Below are positions 6,900-14,538 of a stretch of 16,869 bases of DNA, piece after piece. Origin of the DNA: an uncultured Sutterella sp. (GTDB taxonomy: Bacteria; Pseudomonadota; Gammaproteobacteria; Burkholderiales; Burkholderiaceae_F). Position numbers and translations under genes: made by a program. The stretch is taken from NCBI GenBank assembly GCA_905206345.1, contig CAJLGW010000041.1, positions 1-16,869 of the forward strand, written 5' to 3'. The notes under the pieces are model-generated. The model was not told the origin of the DNA and searched no databases. It worked only from the letters and a program-made list of their open reading frames with translations. Numbering within the stretch: the first letter of the stretch is position 1; every line of letters starts with the position of its first letter.

Positions 6900-7679
6900 A
6901 ATCATAGCGTCGCTGACTTCGCCAGCGGCCTTTTCAAATAAGCCCAAAAGATCTTGTACGGTCAGCTTTTCTTTTTCTTGACCGGCCACATCAACAATGA
7001 CTCTGCCGTTATGCATCATGCACAAACGATTGCCAAAGCGCAGGGCATCGCGCATGTTGTGCGTGATCATGAGCGTGGTGAGTTGTTGCTCTTTAACGAA
7101 GCGATCAGTCAATTGCAAAACTTTTTCAGCCGTTTTGGGGTCGAGCGCTGCGGTGTGTTCGTCAAGTAACAAAAGTTTGGGGCGAACGAGCGTTGCCATC
7201 AAAAGCGTTAAGGCCTGACGTTGACCGCCCGACAAAAGACCGACACGAGCCGTCATACGGTTTTCAAGTCCCAAGTCCAAGAGCTTTAAAAGTTCTTGAA
7301 AGTGCGCCGTTTCTTCTGTTTGAGCACTCCACTTTAGCCCAAGGCGCTTACCACGACGAGAAGCCATGGCAAGATTTTCTTCAATCATCATGTTGGCCGC
7401 CGTTCCTCTCATCGGATCTTGGAATACGCGACCGATGTATTGGGCGCGGACATGTTCGGGCATACGCGTCACATCCACGCCGTCAATCGTGATGGAGCCG
7501 GAGTCGACCGGGAAAACGCCTGCCACGGAATTTAAAAAGGTGGATTTACCGGCACCGTTACTGCCGATGACGGTAACGAAATCACCGTCGTTGAGGGTGA
7601 GGTTGACCCCTTGAAGGGCTTTTTTCTCGTTGACGCTTCCAGGAAAGAACGTCTTTTTTACATCTTTAACGATAAGCAT
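6891..7679 (-). CDS. ABC transporter ATP-binding protein (TrpZ/LivF-like) of the PF04392-type importer
   Basis: Cytoplasmic ATPase that powers the importer encoded by the two genes before it. 262 aa with every ABC motif intact: Walker A GSNGAGKST (39-47), Q-loop Gln87 in VFQDP, signature LSGGQ (149-153), Walker B LLLLDE (169-174), D-loop ALDP (178-181) and switch His207 in MITHN. The 'MRGTAANMMIEENLAMA' segment after the Q-loop is typical of ATPases paired with ABC_sub_bind binding proteins. ATG 7679, with AGGA about 8 bases before it, follows the permease stop by 19 bases, so the two are translated from one message. Substrate is probably an amino acid or a related small molecule, judged from the binding protein's family. 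Confidence 0.93.
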   Translation of the reverse strand: MLIVKDVKKTFFPGSVNEKKALQGVNLTLNDGDFVTVIGSNGAGKSTFLNSVAGVFPVDSGSITIDGVDVTRMPEHVRAQYIGRVFQDPMRGTAANMMIEENLAMASRRGKRLGLKWSAQTEETAHFQELLKLLDLGLENRMTARVGLLSGGQRQALTLLMATLVRPKLLLLDEHTAALDPKTAEKVLQLTDRFVKEQQLTTLMITHNMRDALRFGNRLCMMHNGRVIVDVAGQEKEKLTVQDLLGLFEKAAGEVSDAMILG

Positions 7680-7698
7680 GGCATTGTCCTAAAAGTCA

Positions 7699-8568
7699 TT
7701 AACGATGAGCAAAGCGCTCGCGGATGAGGGGAAGTGCCAAAGCAAAAGCCACTAGCACTGCCGTAAAGAGTTTTAAATCGTTGGGCGGCATCCCCATTTG
7801 CAAAACAATGGCAATGACCAAACGGTAGACAATGGAGCCAAAAATGACAGCAATGAGGCTATTGAGAAAACTTTTTGCACCAAAGAGAACTTCACCGATG
7901 ATGACAGAGGCCAAACCAATCACAATGGTGCCCACGCCCATGCCGACGTCGGCAAAGCCGTTGCTTTGAGCAACAAGAGCACCGGAAAGGGCAACCAAAG
8001 CGTTACTGATTAAAAGACCTAAAACGATCATGGAATTGGTATTGACACCTTGAGCTCGCGCCATTTGATCGTTGCATCCGGTAGCACGAATGGCGGTTCC
8101 GAGTTCCGTGCCAAAGAACCAATAGACAATGCAACCGACGATGGCTACGGCGAGAGCGCCCACTAAGAGCGAGGTCATGTCTTCGCTAAGTCCCCAATCA
8201 GTAATGATGGAGAAAACCGTATCCACGCGTAAAAGCGCAATATTGGCTCGTCCCATTACATGAAGATTGATGGAGTAGAGCGCAATCATGGTCAAAATCC
8301 CAGCTAAGAGGGCTGGAATTTTAAGTTTGGTGGTTAATATCCCCGTCACAACGCCGGCCAAGGCGCCGGCGATCATCGCTAGAACAAAGGCAACTGTAAT
8401 GCTGTAGCCCGAAACCAATGCGCTTGCGGCGACCGCTGCACCCAAAGGAAAAGACCCTTCAACGGATAAGTCAGCTAAGTCTAAGACGCGGAATGTAATG
8501 AATACGCCGATGGCTAAAATGGCCCACAACAACCCTTGGCCGATGGTGGGTATCAAAATATCAATCAT
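7699..8568 (-). CDS. ABC transporter permease (BPD_transp_2 / LivH-RbsC type)
   Basis: Inner-membrane channel subunit of the same importer; probably acts as a homodimer because only one permease gene is present. 289 aa with about eight hydrophobic segments. Visible family features are GVFITFRVLDLADLSVEGSF near residues 21-40, a glycine/alanine-rich helix AGALAGVVTGILTTKLKIPALLAGI, and the ATPase-coupling loop ELGTAIRATGCNDQMARAQG. A GTG-initiated frame extends to 8646, but those 26 residues are unlike the family and would cover an intergenic hairpin; ATG 8568 has GGGGA about 8 bases upstream and gives a normal hydrophobic N-terminus (MIDILIPTIGQG). It follows the binding-protein gene by 77 bases. 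Confidence 0.9.
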   Translation of the reverse strand: MIDILIPTIGQGLLWAILAIGVFITFRVLDLADLSVEGSFPLGAAVAASALVSGYSITVAFVLAMIAGALAGVVTGILTTKLKIPALLAGILTMIALYSINLHVMGRANIALLRVDTVFSIITDWGLSEDMTSLLVGALAVAIVGCIVYWFFGTELGTAIRATGCNDQMARAQGVNTNSMIVLGLLISNALVALSGALVAQSNGFADVGMGVGTIVIGLASVIIGEVLFGAKSFLNSLIAVIFGSIVYRLVIAIVLQMGMPPNDLKLFTAVLVAFALALPLIRERFAHR

Positions 8569-8590
8569 GAAACTATCCCCAAAAACAAAA

Positions 8591-8630
8591 AAAACGAAGT
8601 GGGCAATAGACCCTTTTGGGGGTCTATTGC
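8591..8630 (-). terminator. Intercistronic hairpin with T-run between binding protein and permease (partial terminator)
   Basis: GCAATAGACCC (8603-8613) pairs perfectly with GGGTCTATTGC (8620-8630), an 11-bp stem with a 6-base loop. On the minus strand it comes 15 bases after the binding-protein stop and is followed within 8 bases by a run of eight Ts (mostly pyrimidine tail). Placed inside an operon, it likely lowers permease/ATPase transcription and stabilises the binding-protein message. Confidence 0.65.
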
Positions 8631-8645
8631 GAACATCTAATGTCA

Positions 8646-9614
8646 CTACTTGATAAATTCAGCGTATTTCGTGACAGCTTCAGGGATCTTGATACCGATG
8701 CGTTTGGCCGTTTTTTTGTTGATTTTGGCCTTAAATTCGGTTTGATAGCGAATGGGCATCGTTTGCGGTTTGCCCTTGCCTTCAAGGATGTCTGCACCCA
8801 TGTTGCCGGCAATCTTGCCCAAGTTGTAGTAATCAACACCAACGGTGGCAAGACCGCCATTAACGCACATGCCTTCTTCACCGGTAATCACAGGAATCTT
8901 TGCGCGATTGGTAATCTTGGCAAGAACGGGCATGGCAGAAGCAATGACGTTATCGGTAGGAACATAAATGGCGTCAACCTTCCCCACCATGCTACGAGCT
9001 GTTTGTTGAACGTCGTTAATGTTGGAGACGGTCAACTCAACAAGCTTTAAGTTGTAGCGAGCCATTTCTTTTTTCAAAATGGCAATTTGGAACTCTGAGT
9101 TAATTTCAGAGGAGTTGTAAATCGTGCCGATGGTTTTAGCATTAGGAACCAATTGCATCAAAAGGTCTAATTGTGCAGCCACGGGGTTTAAGTCTGAGGA
9201 ACCCGTAACGTTGGTGCCGGGCTTGGCATTGTCTTTGACGAGCTTAGCGACAGCAAAATCTGTCACAGCAGTGGCGACAATGGGCGTTTTATCGGTGGCA
9301 TTGGCAACGGACTGAGCAGCAGGCGTTGCAATGGCAAAAATGAGAGGATACTTTTGAGTGACGAAGCGTTGAGAGATATTACTCAAATTGGACTGATCTG
9401 CTTGGGCGTTTTGCTGGTCAAACGTGACGTTTAAACCACGTGCCTTCATTGCATCGACAATCCCTTTATTGGCGGCATCCAATGCCGGGTGTTCAACCAG
9501 TTGCACTAAACCGACCGTTGTTGGTACAGGAGCGGCCTGTGCTGTTGATAATGTCATGCCGGTCATGCCCAAAATAGCGGCGACGGCGATGACTAAAGAT
9601 CGCTGTTTAATCAT
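8646..9614 (-). CDS. Periplasmic ABC transporter substrate-binding protein (ABC_sub_bind, PF04392; TrpX-like)
   Basis: Secreted binding protein that delivers substrate to the permease. 322 aa. A Sec signal peptide is clear: MIKQRS, a hydrophobic core VIAVAAILGMTGMTL, and a cut after AQA (about residue 27); there is no lipobox Cys, as expected for a soluble periplasmic protein of a Gram-negative. The mature part shows the family pattern: VGLVQLVEHPALDAANKGIVDAM, the NISQRFV and 'FAIATPAAQSVANAT' segments, PIVATAVTDFAVAKLV, GSSDLNPVAAQLDLL and IGTIYNSSEINSEFQ, then a second lobe ending near GVDYYNLGKIAGNMGADIL. Streptococcal TrpX of this family serves tryptophan/tyrosine uptake; transfer of that substrate to this protein is inference. 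First gene of the operon; the start follows AGAGGGA by about 6 bases. Confidence 0.92.
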   Translation of the reverse strand: MIKQRSLVIAVAAILGMTGMTLSTAQAAPVPTTVGLVQLVEHPALDAANKGIVDAMKARGLNVTFDQQNAQADQSNLSNISQRFVTQKYPLIFAIATPAAQSVANATDKTPIVATAVTDFAVAKLVKDNAKPGTNVTGSSDLNPVAAQLDLLMQLVPNAKTIGTIYNSSEINSEFQIAILKKEMARYNLKLVELTVSNINDVQQTARSMVGKVDAIYVPTDNVIASAMPVLAKITNRAKIPVITGEEGMCVNGGLATVGVDYYNLGKIAGNMGADILEGKGKPQTMPIRYQTEFKAKINKKTAKRIGIKIPEAVTKYAEFIK

Positions 9615-9775
9615 TTGTATCCCTCTTATTGTAGGTTCGGTCCGACATCCCTTAACCGGGTTTATTTGTCGTCCAATTTCTCGGTTCGGTCACCCAAACA
9701 GGTGACGTAAGAAAAATTGTGCCCCTTCATTAGAGGAACTTCTAGTCCATCCATAAGCCAAAAGGCTTATGAAAC
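9615..9775 (-). promoter_or_regulatory. Structured leader of the ABC importer operon
   Basis: About 160 bases between the NSS3 terminator and the binding-protein start hold more structure than a plain promoter. A hairpin CATAAGCC-AAAA-GGCTTATG sits at 9752-9771, a second GTCACC-N6-GGTGAC at 9689-9706, and the 9-mer GGTTCGGTC (+ strand) occurs twice, at 9634-9642 and 9683-9691. In RNA the single CGGUU between them (in the CCCGGTT block at about 9652-9658) can pair with AACCG next to one copy or AACC of the other. I do not recognise a known riboswitch class or a leader peptide rich in one amino acid, and see no convincing -35/-10 pair. Confidence 0.4.
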
Positions 9776-9813
9776 TCAAAAGAAACAGCTCATTACGAAG
9801 ATCGCAATGAGCT
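9776..9813 (-). terminator. Terminator of NSS paralogue 3
   Basis: AGCTCATT (9787-9794) pairs with AATGAGCT (9806-9813); the loop contains a further CGA/TCG pairing. On the minus strand the stem is followed by GTTTCTTTTG. It begins 28 bases after the NSS3 stop. Confidence 0.75.
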
Positions 9814-9840
9814 CTTTTCCTTAGAGATGAGGGTTTGTAC

Positions 9841-11178
9841 CTAAATGCCCGTCATCAAAACCGTAATCACCAAGATCGGCGCAAAAACGGCAATGCCGAT
9901 GCGAAGCACTTTGTAGGTCGTGGCGCTACGCATTTCGTGATTTGCTCCCGAAATAGCCGGTTTGACCTTGTCCCACACGAGCCAGCTCGAGAGAACAGCC
10001 ACCATCAAACCGCCAATGGGCAAACTGATGTTGGAGGTTAAATAGTCAACCCAATCAAAGAAGTTGCGTCCAATCCACTTATCGTCGGCTAAGGGGCCGA
10101 AAGACAAAGCGCTAAAGCTTCCCACAAACATCAATAAAGCGGTCGTCACGACTACGGCTTTGGGACGAGACCAATTCCATTCGTCGTGCAAGAACGCCAC
10201 GTCGATTTCAAGCATAGAGACCGAACTCGTAATGGCAGCAACGAGCAAGCAAGCATAAAACGCAATGGCAAAGAGGTGTCCAGCGGGCATTTGCGCGAAA
10301 ATAGCGGGCATCGTTACGAAGGTGAGACCGGGGCCTGCCGTCGGATCTAAACCGAATGCAAAAACGGAGGGCATCACCATCAAGGCACCGAGCAAGGAAC
10401 TCAAAATCGTTAGCCCGGCGATCCAAGAGGAGGAATAAATCAAGTCGGTGTCCTTATCAAGGTAACTGCCGTAGGTGAGCATACAGCCACTACCCAAACA
10501 CAAGGAGAAGAACGTAAAGCCCATGGCAGACAGTAAAGCGTCTACCGTAAAGGCTTCAGGGTTCCAACTAAAGAGGTAGGCCAGCCCTTTTTCTGCGCCC
10601 GGTAAGAATAGCGAGCGCACGATTAAAACAAGCATCAAAATGAAAAGCAAGGGCATGAGCACTTTGGAGAGGCGTTCAATGCCGCTGCTCACGCCATAGG
10701 CCACCACCCAGCCGGTCATCACCAAAAAGAGCGCTTGAAAGCCGATCGCCATTTCGGGCGTGCCGGCAATGCGAGCAAAGTGGGCGCCCAACTGTGCTTG
10801 GTCGGCCACAAGACCGTTACCTAAACAGGCATTAATGAAATAAGCAATGGTCCAACCGCCAATGGCAGAGTAAAAACTCAAAACCAAAAAGCCCGTGACG
10901 ACACCTAAGTAACCGGCGCGTCCCCAGGCTTTTCCGCCCAACTTACGAAAGCCCGTCACGATGGAACCGGCACCTGCGCGACCCAAAGCCAATTCTGCGA
11001 TGAGCAAAACCAAGCCCACGGTGAGCGTTAAAAGAATGAAGGGGAACAAGAAAGCAGAGCCCCCGTTAGAGCCCACCAAGTAGGGGAATTTCCAAATGGC
11101 TCCAAGTCCGACCGAAGCGCCCGCACTGGCGAGCACGAACCCGATTTTAGAGCCCCAGGTAGAACGGCTTTGAGACAT
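9841..11178 (-). CDS. Neurotransmitter:sodium symporter family amino-acid transporter (NSS paralogue 3)
   Basis: Inner-membrane Na+-coupled carrier, 445 aa from ATG 11178, about 11 TM segments. TM1 has ASAGASVGLGAIWKFPYLVG, TM2 Glu62 (AELALGRAG), TM3 SFYSAIGGW, TM8 VAAITSSVS with Na2 residues Ala314, Thr317 and Ser318. Na1 asparagine positions are Ala27 and Thr257. The unwound TM6 reads FSLCLGSG: the position of LeuT Ser256, which lines the substrate site, is Cys here (about 227) whereas the three paralogues have Ser, so its substrate range may differ. A longer frame opens at 11238 but would run through the NSS4 terminator; ATG 11178 has AAAGG about 8 bases before it and matches paralogue N-termini. 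It has its own terminators on both sides and is probably transcribed alone. Confidence 0.9.
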   Translation of the reverse strand: MSQSRSTWGSKIGFVLASAGASVGLGAIWKFPYLVGSNGGSAFLFPFILLTLTVGLVLLIAELALGRAGAGSIVTGFRKLGGKAWGRAGYLGVVTGFLVLSFYSAIGGWTIAYFINACLGNGLVADQAQLGAHFARIAGTPEMAIGFQALFLVMTGWVVAYGVSSGIERLSKVLMPLLFILMLVLIVRSLFLPGAEKGLAYLFSWNPEAFTVDALLSAMGFTFFSLCLGSGCMLTYGSYLDKDTDLIYSSSWIAGLTILSSLLGALMVMPSVFAFGLDPTAGPGLTFVTMPAIFAQMPAGHLFAIAFYACLLVAAITSSVSMLEIDVAFLHDEWNWSRPKAVVVTTALLMFVGSFSALSFGPLADDKWIGRNFFDWVDYLTSNISLPIGGLMVAVLSSWLVWDKVKPAISGANHEMRSATTYKVLRIGIAVFAPILVITVLMTGI

Positions 11179-11205
11179 AGAAAGTACCTTTATAAAAGTT
11201 ATTAT

Positions 11206-11248
11206 TAAATGATAATGCGCCTTAGGCTGTTCGGGCACTAAGGCGCAT
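11206..11248 (-). terminator. Terminator of NSS paralogue 4
   Basis: A perfect 11-bp inverted repeat, ATGCGCCTTAG (11215-11225) with CTAAGGCGCAT (11238-11248), loop of 12. On the minus strand it lies 32 bases after the NSS4 stop and is followed by a T-rich but interrupted tail (ATTATCATTT). Its distal end is 37 bases before the NSS3 start, so the NSS3 promoter must overlap or be very short. Confidence 0.7.
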
Positions 11249-11280
11249 CATTTTACTGTTGATTGTCGAAGTTTGTTGGA

Positions 11281-12612
11281 TTAAATACCTGAAATCAACA
11301 CGATGGCAACCAAGGCCGGAGCCAAAATCGTAATGGTCAAGCGAATCCAACCGATATAGATGGGGTTGTGATCTTTGATCAAGACCATTTGAGCCTTCAT
11401 CGTGGGCCATGCAATCCAACCGGCCAAAGCAGCGATACTCAAACCGCCCAACGGCATCAAGATGTTGGAGCAAACATAGTCCGAGAAGTCGAGCAGCGAC
11501 ATACCGGCAACCGTAAAGTCAGCAAAAGTACTGAAACCTAAGGCTTGGATGCTAGCAAACACAAAGAGCGTTCCCCAACAAAGGATCGTGGCAGAACGAC
11601 GATGCATGTGCCATTCGTTGATGAGGTAAGCGACAACCACTTCCAACAAAGACACTGAACTCGTGATAGCGGCAATGCCTAAGCAGATGTAGAAGGCAAC
11701 GGCCAAGAATGCTCCTGCGGGCATGTGTTCAAAGATCATCGGGATCGTGATGAAGACGAGGCCGGGACCGGCAGCCGGGTCCATACCGAAAGCAAAAGCC
11801 GCCGGGATGATCATCACGCCAGCCAAAAGGGCAGCTTGCGTAGCTAAGAAGGCCACCCAAACGGAAGAGCTCGGAATGTCCGTGTTCTTACTCAAATAGG
11901 CACCATAGGTCACCAAGATACCGGCACCCAATGAGAGCGAGAAGAAGGTAAAGCCCATGGCATTCAAAATGGACTGTGCGCTCACTTGCTCCCAGTTAAA
12001 GGAGAAGAGGAATTGCATGCCTTCCCAAGCATTGGGCATCATCATCGTACGGATGATGATCAAAACCATCAACACGAACAAAATGGGCATCAAATACTTA
12101 GCAATCATTTCAATGCCCTTTTCCACGCCCAAAGCCACAACGCCACAAGTAGCGGTGAGGAAGAGGAACATGAAAAAGACATTGGTCGGACCATCGGTGA
12201 CCAAGCCATTGAATTGGTCAGCCAAGACCTTGGCATCATTGCTTAAGACATTACCTAAGATCGACTCAAAGAGGTAAGAGACGCACCAACCACCGATGAC
12301 GCTATAGTAGGTCAAAATAATGTAGGCATTTAATACCGCTAAGCCCCCGACGAATGCAAAGACGGGGCCCCCCATATTTTTAAGCGCATGAACGGCAGAA
12401 CCACGACCGGCACGGCCCATGGCACATTCGGCCATCACCAACACCACACCAATGGTGAACGTGAAAATCAAGAACGGGATAATGAAGGCAGCGCCGCCAT
12501 TGGTGCCCGCCCAGTAGGGGAACTTCCAAATGGCGCCTAAGCCAATCGCGGAGCTTGCCGAAGCAAGAATAAAGCCTAACCGTGAACTCCAGGCGGAATC
12601 GGATGTTGACAT
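11281..12612 (-). CDS. Neurotransmitter:sodium symporter family amino-acid transporter (NSS paralogue 4)
   Basis: Inner-membrane Na+-coupled carrier, 443 aa, about 11 TM segments; first gene of the island in the direction of transcription. TM1 reads ASASSAIGLGAIWKFPYWAG: the glycine at LeuT Gly20 is Ser20 here, unlike the other three. TM2 has AECAMGRAG with the conserved Glu, TM3 TYYSVIGGW, unwound TM6 FSLSLGAG, TM8 IAAITSSVS with Ala314, Thr317 and Ser318 for Na2. Na1 positions are Ala27 and Ala257. The region between TM3 and TM4 is somewhat different (NVLSNDAKVLADQFNGLVTDGP). ATG 12612 has AAAGG about 9 bases upstream. The 171 bases before it up to the fadD terminator contain no gene and no promoter I would defend. 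Confidence 0.9.
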   Translation of the reverse strand: MSTSDSAWSSRLGFILASASSAIGLGAIWKFPYWAGTNGGAAFIIPFLIFTFTIGVVLVMAECAMGRAGRGSAVHALKNMGGPVFAFVGGLAVLNAYIILTYYSVIGGWCVSYLFESILGNVLSNDAKVLADQFNGLVTDGPTNVFFMFLFLTATCGVVALGVEKGIEMIAKYLMPILFVLMVLIIIRTMMMPNAWEGMQFLFSFNWEQVSAQSILNAMGFTFFSLSLGAGILVTYGAYLSKNTDIPSSSVWVAFLATQAALLAGVMIIPAAFAFGMDPAAGPGLVFITIPMIFEHMPAGAFLAVAFYICLGIAAITSSVSLLEVVVAYLINEWHMHRRSATILCWGTLFVFASIQALGFSTFADFTVAGMSLLDFSDYVCSNILMPLGGLSIAALAGWIAWPTMKAQMVLIKDHNPIYIGWIRLTITILAPALVAIVLISGI

Positions 12613-12782
12613 GATTAAATACCTTTATGTTTGTTTTAGAAAAGTATTTTCCATTCTATGAGATCGGTCGACAAAAGGTTGTATAAAACATAGGGGGTTT
12701 GTTGTACGAAGATGAAATTACGTGAAAAAAATGCCTCTCACTACACAAAGGTACCTAATACTTTGGTACAAATTTGAGATGC

Positions 12783-12816
12783 AAAAAAGCCTCGAACGTT
12801 GGGTTCGGGGCTTTTT
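12783..12816. terminator. Bidirectional-looking terminator downstream of fadD
   Basis: A 14-bp stem, 12784-12797 with 12803-12816, five-base loop, with one G-U pair; A-run on the left arm and T-run on the right arm, so a T-rich tail exists in both directions. It starts 16 bases after the fadD stop (-). Confidence 0.88.
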
Positions 12817-12831
12817 AAAAAGGCGCCAAAA

Positions 12832-14514
12832 TTATTTAATGTCTTTCAATTCGCGACGCAAAATCTTGCCGACGGCGGTCTTCGGTAATGAGTCAACAAA
12901 GACAATTTGACGCGGAATCTTGTAGCCCGTTAATTGCGTGCGGCAATACTTCACCACATCGTCCTTCGTGATCGACGGATCCTTTAAGACAATCACAGCC
13001 TTGACGGTTTCACCGGAGCGCTCATGAGGTACACCCACAACGCCGCATTCTAAGACACCCGGCATCGAAGCAATCACGCCTTCGACTTCGTTCGGATAGA
13101 CGTTAAAGCCCGAGACCAAAATCATGTCTTTCTTACGATCCGTGATCGTGATCTTGCCCGTGGCGTCCATAAAGCCCACGTCACCCGTGCGCAACCAACC
13201 ATCGCGGAAAACGCCGGCGGTTTCTTCAGGACGATTCCAGTAACCCTTCATCACTTGCGGGCCCTTCACACAGATTTCACCCGTGAATTCAGGAATTCGG
13301 CTCGGATCATCGCAAACGCCCAAGTCTTTAAAGCCCTCGCCACGGATCGTCACTTCGGTGGAAGGTACTGGGTAACCGACAGAGCCGTCCCAAGGTGCAT
13401 CGGCCAAGTTGCCACAAACGCCAGGGCTCGTTTCCGTTAAACCGTAAGCTTCCAAAATGCCGCAGCCCGTGGTGTTTTTCCAGCGTTCGGCAACGACTTG
13501 TTGGATTTGCGTGCCACCGGCAACAGTCATCTTGATGCGAGAGAAGTCCACATCCTTAAAGCCTTCGGTATTTAATAAGGCGTTATAGAGCGTATTGACA
13601 CCCGTATAAATGGAGAACTTCCACTTTTGACATTCTTTAACCAAACCCTTCATGTCGCGGGGATTGGTGATCAAAACACTGCGAGCACCCCAATTCAAGA
13701 AAGAGAGCATCGCCGTGCAAGCAAAGATGTGATAAAGGGGCAAAGCCGTCATTGCCACTTCTTTATACATCTCAAACTTAAGGCTAATCCAGTGGCCCGT
13801 TTGGAAGACGTTAGCAATTACATTGCGGTGCGTGAGCATAGCACCCTTGGAGACACCAGTGGTGCCGCCCGTGTATTGCAAAAGAGCGATATCTTCGTTA
13901 TTGAGTTCGACGGGGGTTAAGCCTCGTGCATGCCCCTTTTCCATGGCTTCACGGAAGGTGACGGCATTGGGAAGATTCCATTGAGGAATCATCTTTTTGA
14001 CGTGCTTAATAACGGCGTTGACCAATAAGCGCTTGGCAAACGGGAAAAGGTCCCCCACTTGCGTGGTGATCACGTGCTTAACGGGCGTACGATCAATGAC
14101 GCGCTCAAGCGTTTTTGCAAAGTTTTCAATGATGATAATGGCCTTGGCACCAGAATCCTTGAGTTGGTGCTCAAGCTCGCGAGCCGTGTAAAGAGGATTG
14201 ACGTTTACAACGATGAAACCTGCGCGCAAAATCCCAAATAAAGACACGGGGTATTGCAAGAGGTTAGGCATCATGATGGCCACGCGATCGCCCTTTTGCA
14301 TACCGGGCAAAGATTGCAAATAAGCTCCCAAGTCGTTTGACATATCAAACGTTTCTTGTGCCGTGAGCGTCACATCCATATTGGTGAAAATCGGCGTTTG
14401 AGGACGATCGTTGACAATCTTATCGAGCACCGCGGGGATGCTCGCAAAGCCATCGGGATTAATCGTAGCGGGAATACCCTTCGGGTACTGAGCAAGCCAA
14501 GGAAATTCGGTCAT
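12832..14514 (-). CDS. fadD: Long-chain fatty acid--CoA ligase (FadD)
   Basis: Peripheral inner-membrane enzyme that activates long-chain fatty acids with ATP and CoA to acyl-CoA, for degradation or lipid synthesis. 560 aa from ATG 14514, almost the length of E. coli FadD (561), with matching blocks throughout: MMPNLLQYPVSLFGILRAG, VNVNPLYTARELEHQL, the AMP-binding P-loop YTGGTTGVSKG (214-224), LPLYHIFACT, YGLTETSP (357-364), the FACS signature around DRKKDMILVSGFNVYP (459-474) and the catalytic Lys550 in KTAVGKILRREL. A TTG five codons upstream (14529) is open, but ATG has GGAAG 6 bases before it and starts like the family. Transcribed alone: its own terminator follows, and the hemG hairpin precedes it. 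No other fatty-acid oxidation gene is in the window. Confidence 0.95.
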   Translation of the reverse strand: MTEFPWLAQYPKGIPATINPDGFASIPAVLDKIVNDRPQTPIFTNMDVTLTAQETFDMSNDLGAYLQSLPGMQKGDRVAIMMPNLLQYPVSLFGILRAGFIVVNVNPLYTARELEHQLKDSGAKAIIIIENFAKTLERVIDRTPVKHVITTQVGDLFPFAKRLLVNAVIKHVKKMIPQWNLPNAVTFREAMEKGHARGLTPVELNNEDIALLQYTGGTTGVSKGAMLTHRNVIANVFQTGHWISLKFEMYKEVAMTALPLYHIFACTAMLSFLNWGARSVLITNPRDMKGLVKECQKWKFSIYTGVNTLYNALLNTEGFKDVDFSRIKMTVAGGTQIQQVVAERWKNTTGCGILEAYGLTETSPGVCGNLADAPWDGSVGYPVPSTEVTIRGEGFKDLGVCDDPSRIPEFTGEICVKGPQVMKGYWNRPEETAGVFRDGWLRTGDVGFMDATGKITITDRKKDMILVSGFNVYPNEVEGVIASMPGVLECGVVGVPHERSGETVKAVIVLKDPSITKDDVVKYCRTQLTGYKIPRQIVFVDSLPKTAVGKILRRELKDIK

Positions 14515-14538
14515 TTTAACTTCCAACAATTTGAGTTT

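Noticed and set aside
8569..8646. Longer permease starting at a GTG at 8646
   Set aside because: The extra residues are unlike the family and overlap the intercistronic hairpin; ATG 8568 has a good ribosome-binding site.
9660..9752. Thirty-codon leader peptide on the minus strand before the ABC operon, beginning ATGGATGGACTAG
   Set aside because: No ribosome-binding site (its start is inside a hairpin) and no run of a single amino acid that would support classical attenuation.
12722..12910. Small plus-strand open frame upstream of NSS paralogue 4
   Set aside because: It reads through the fadD terminator into the 3' end of fadD on the opposite strand and shows no family features.
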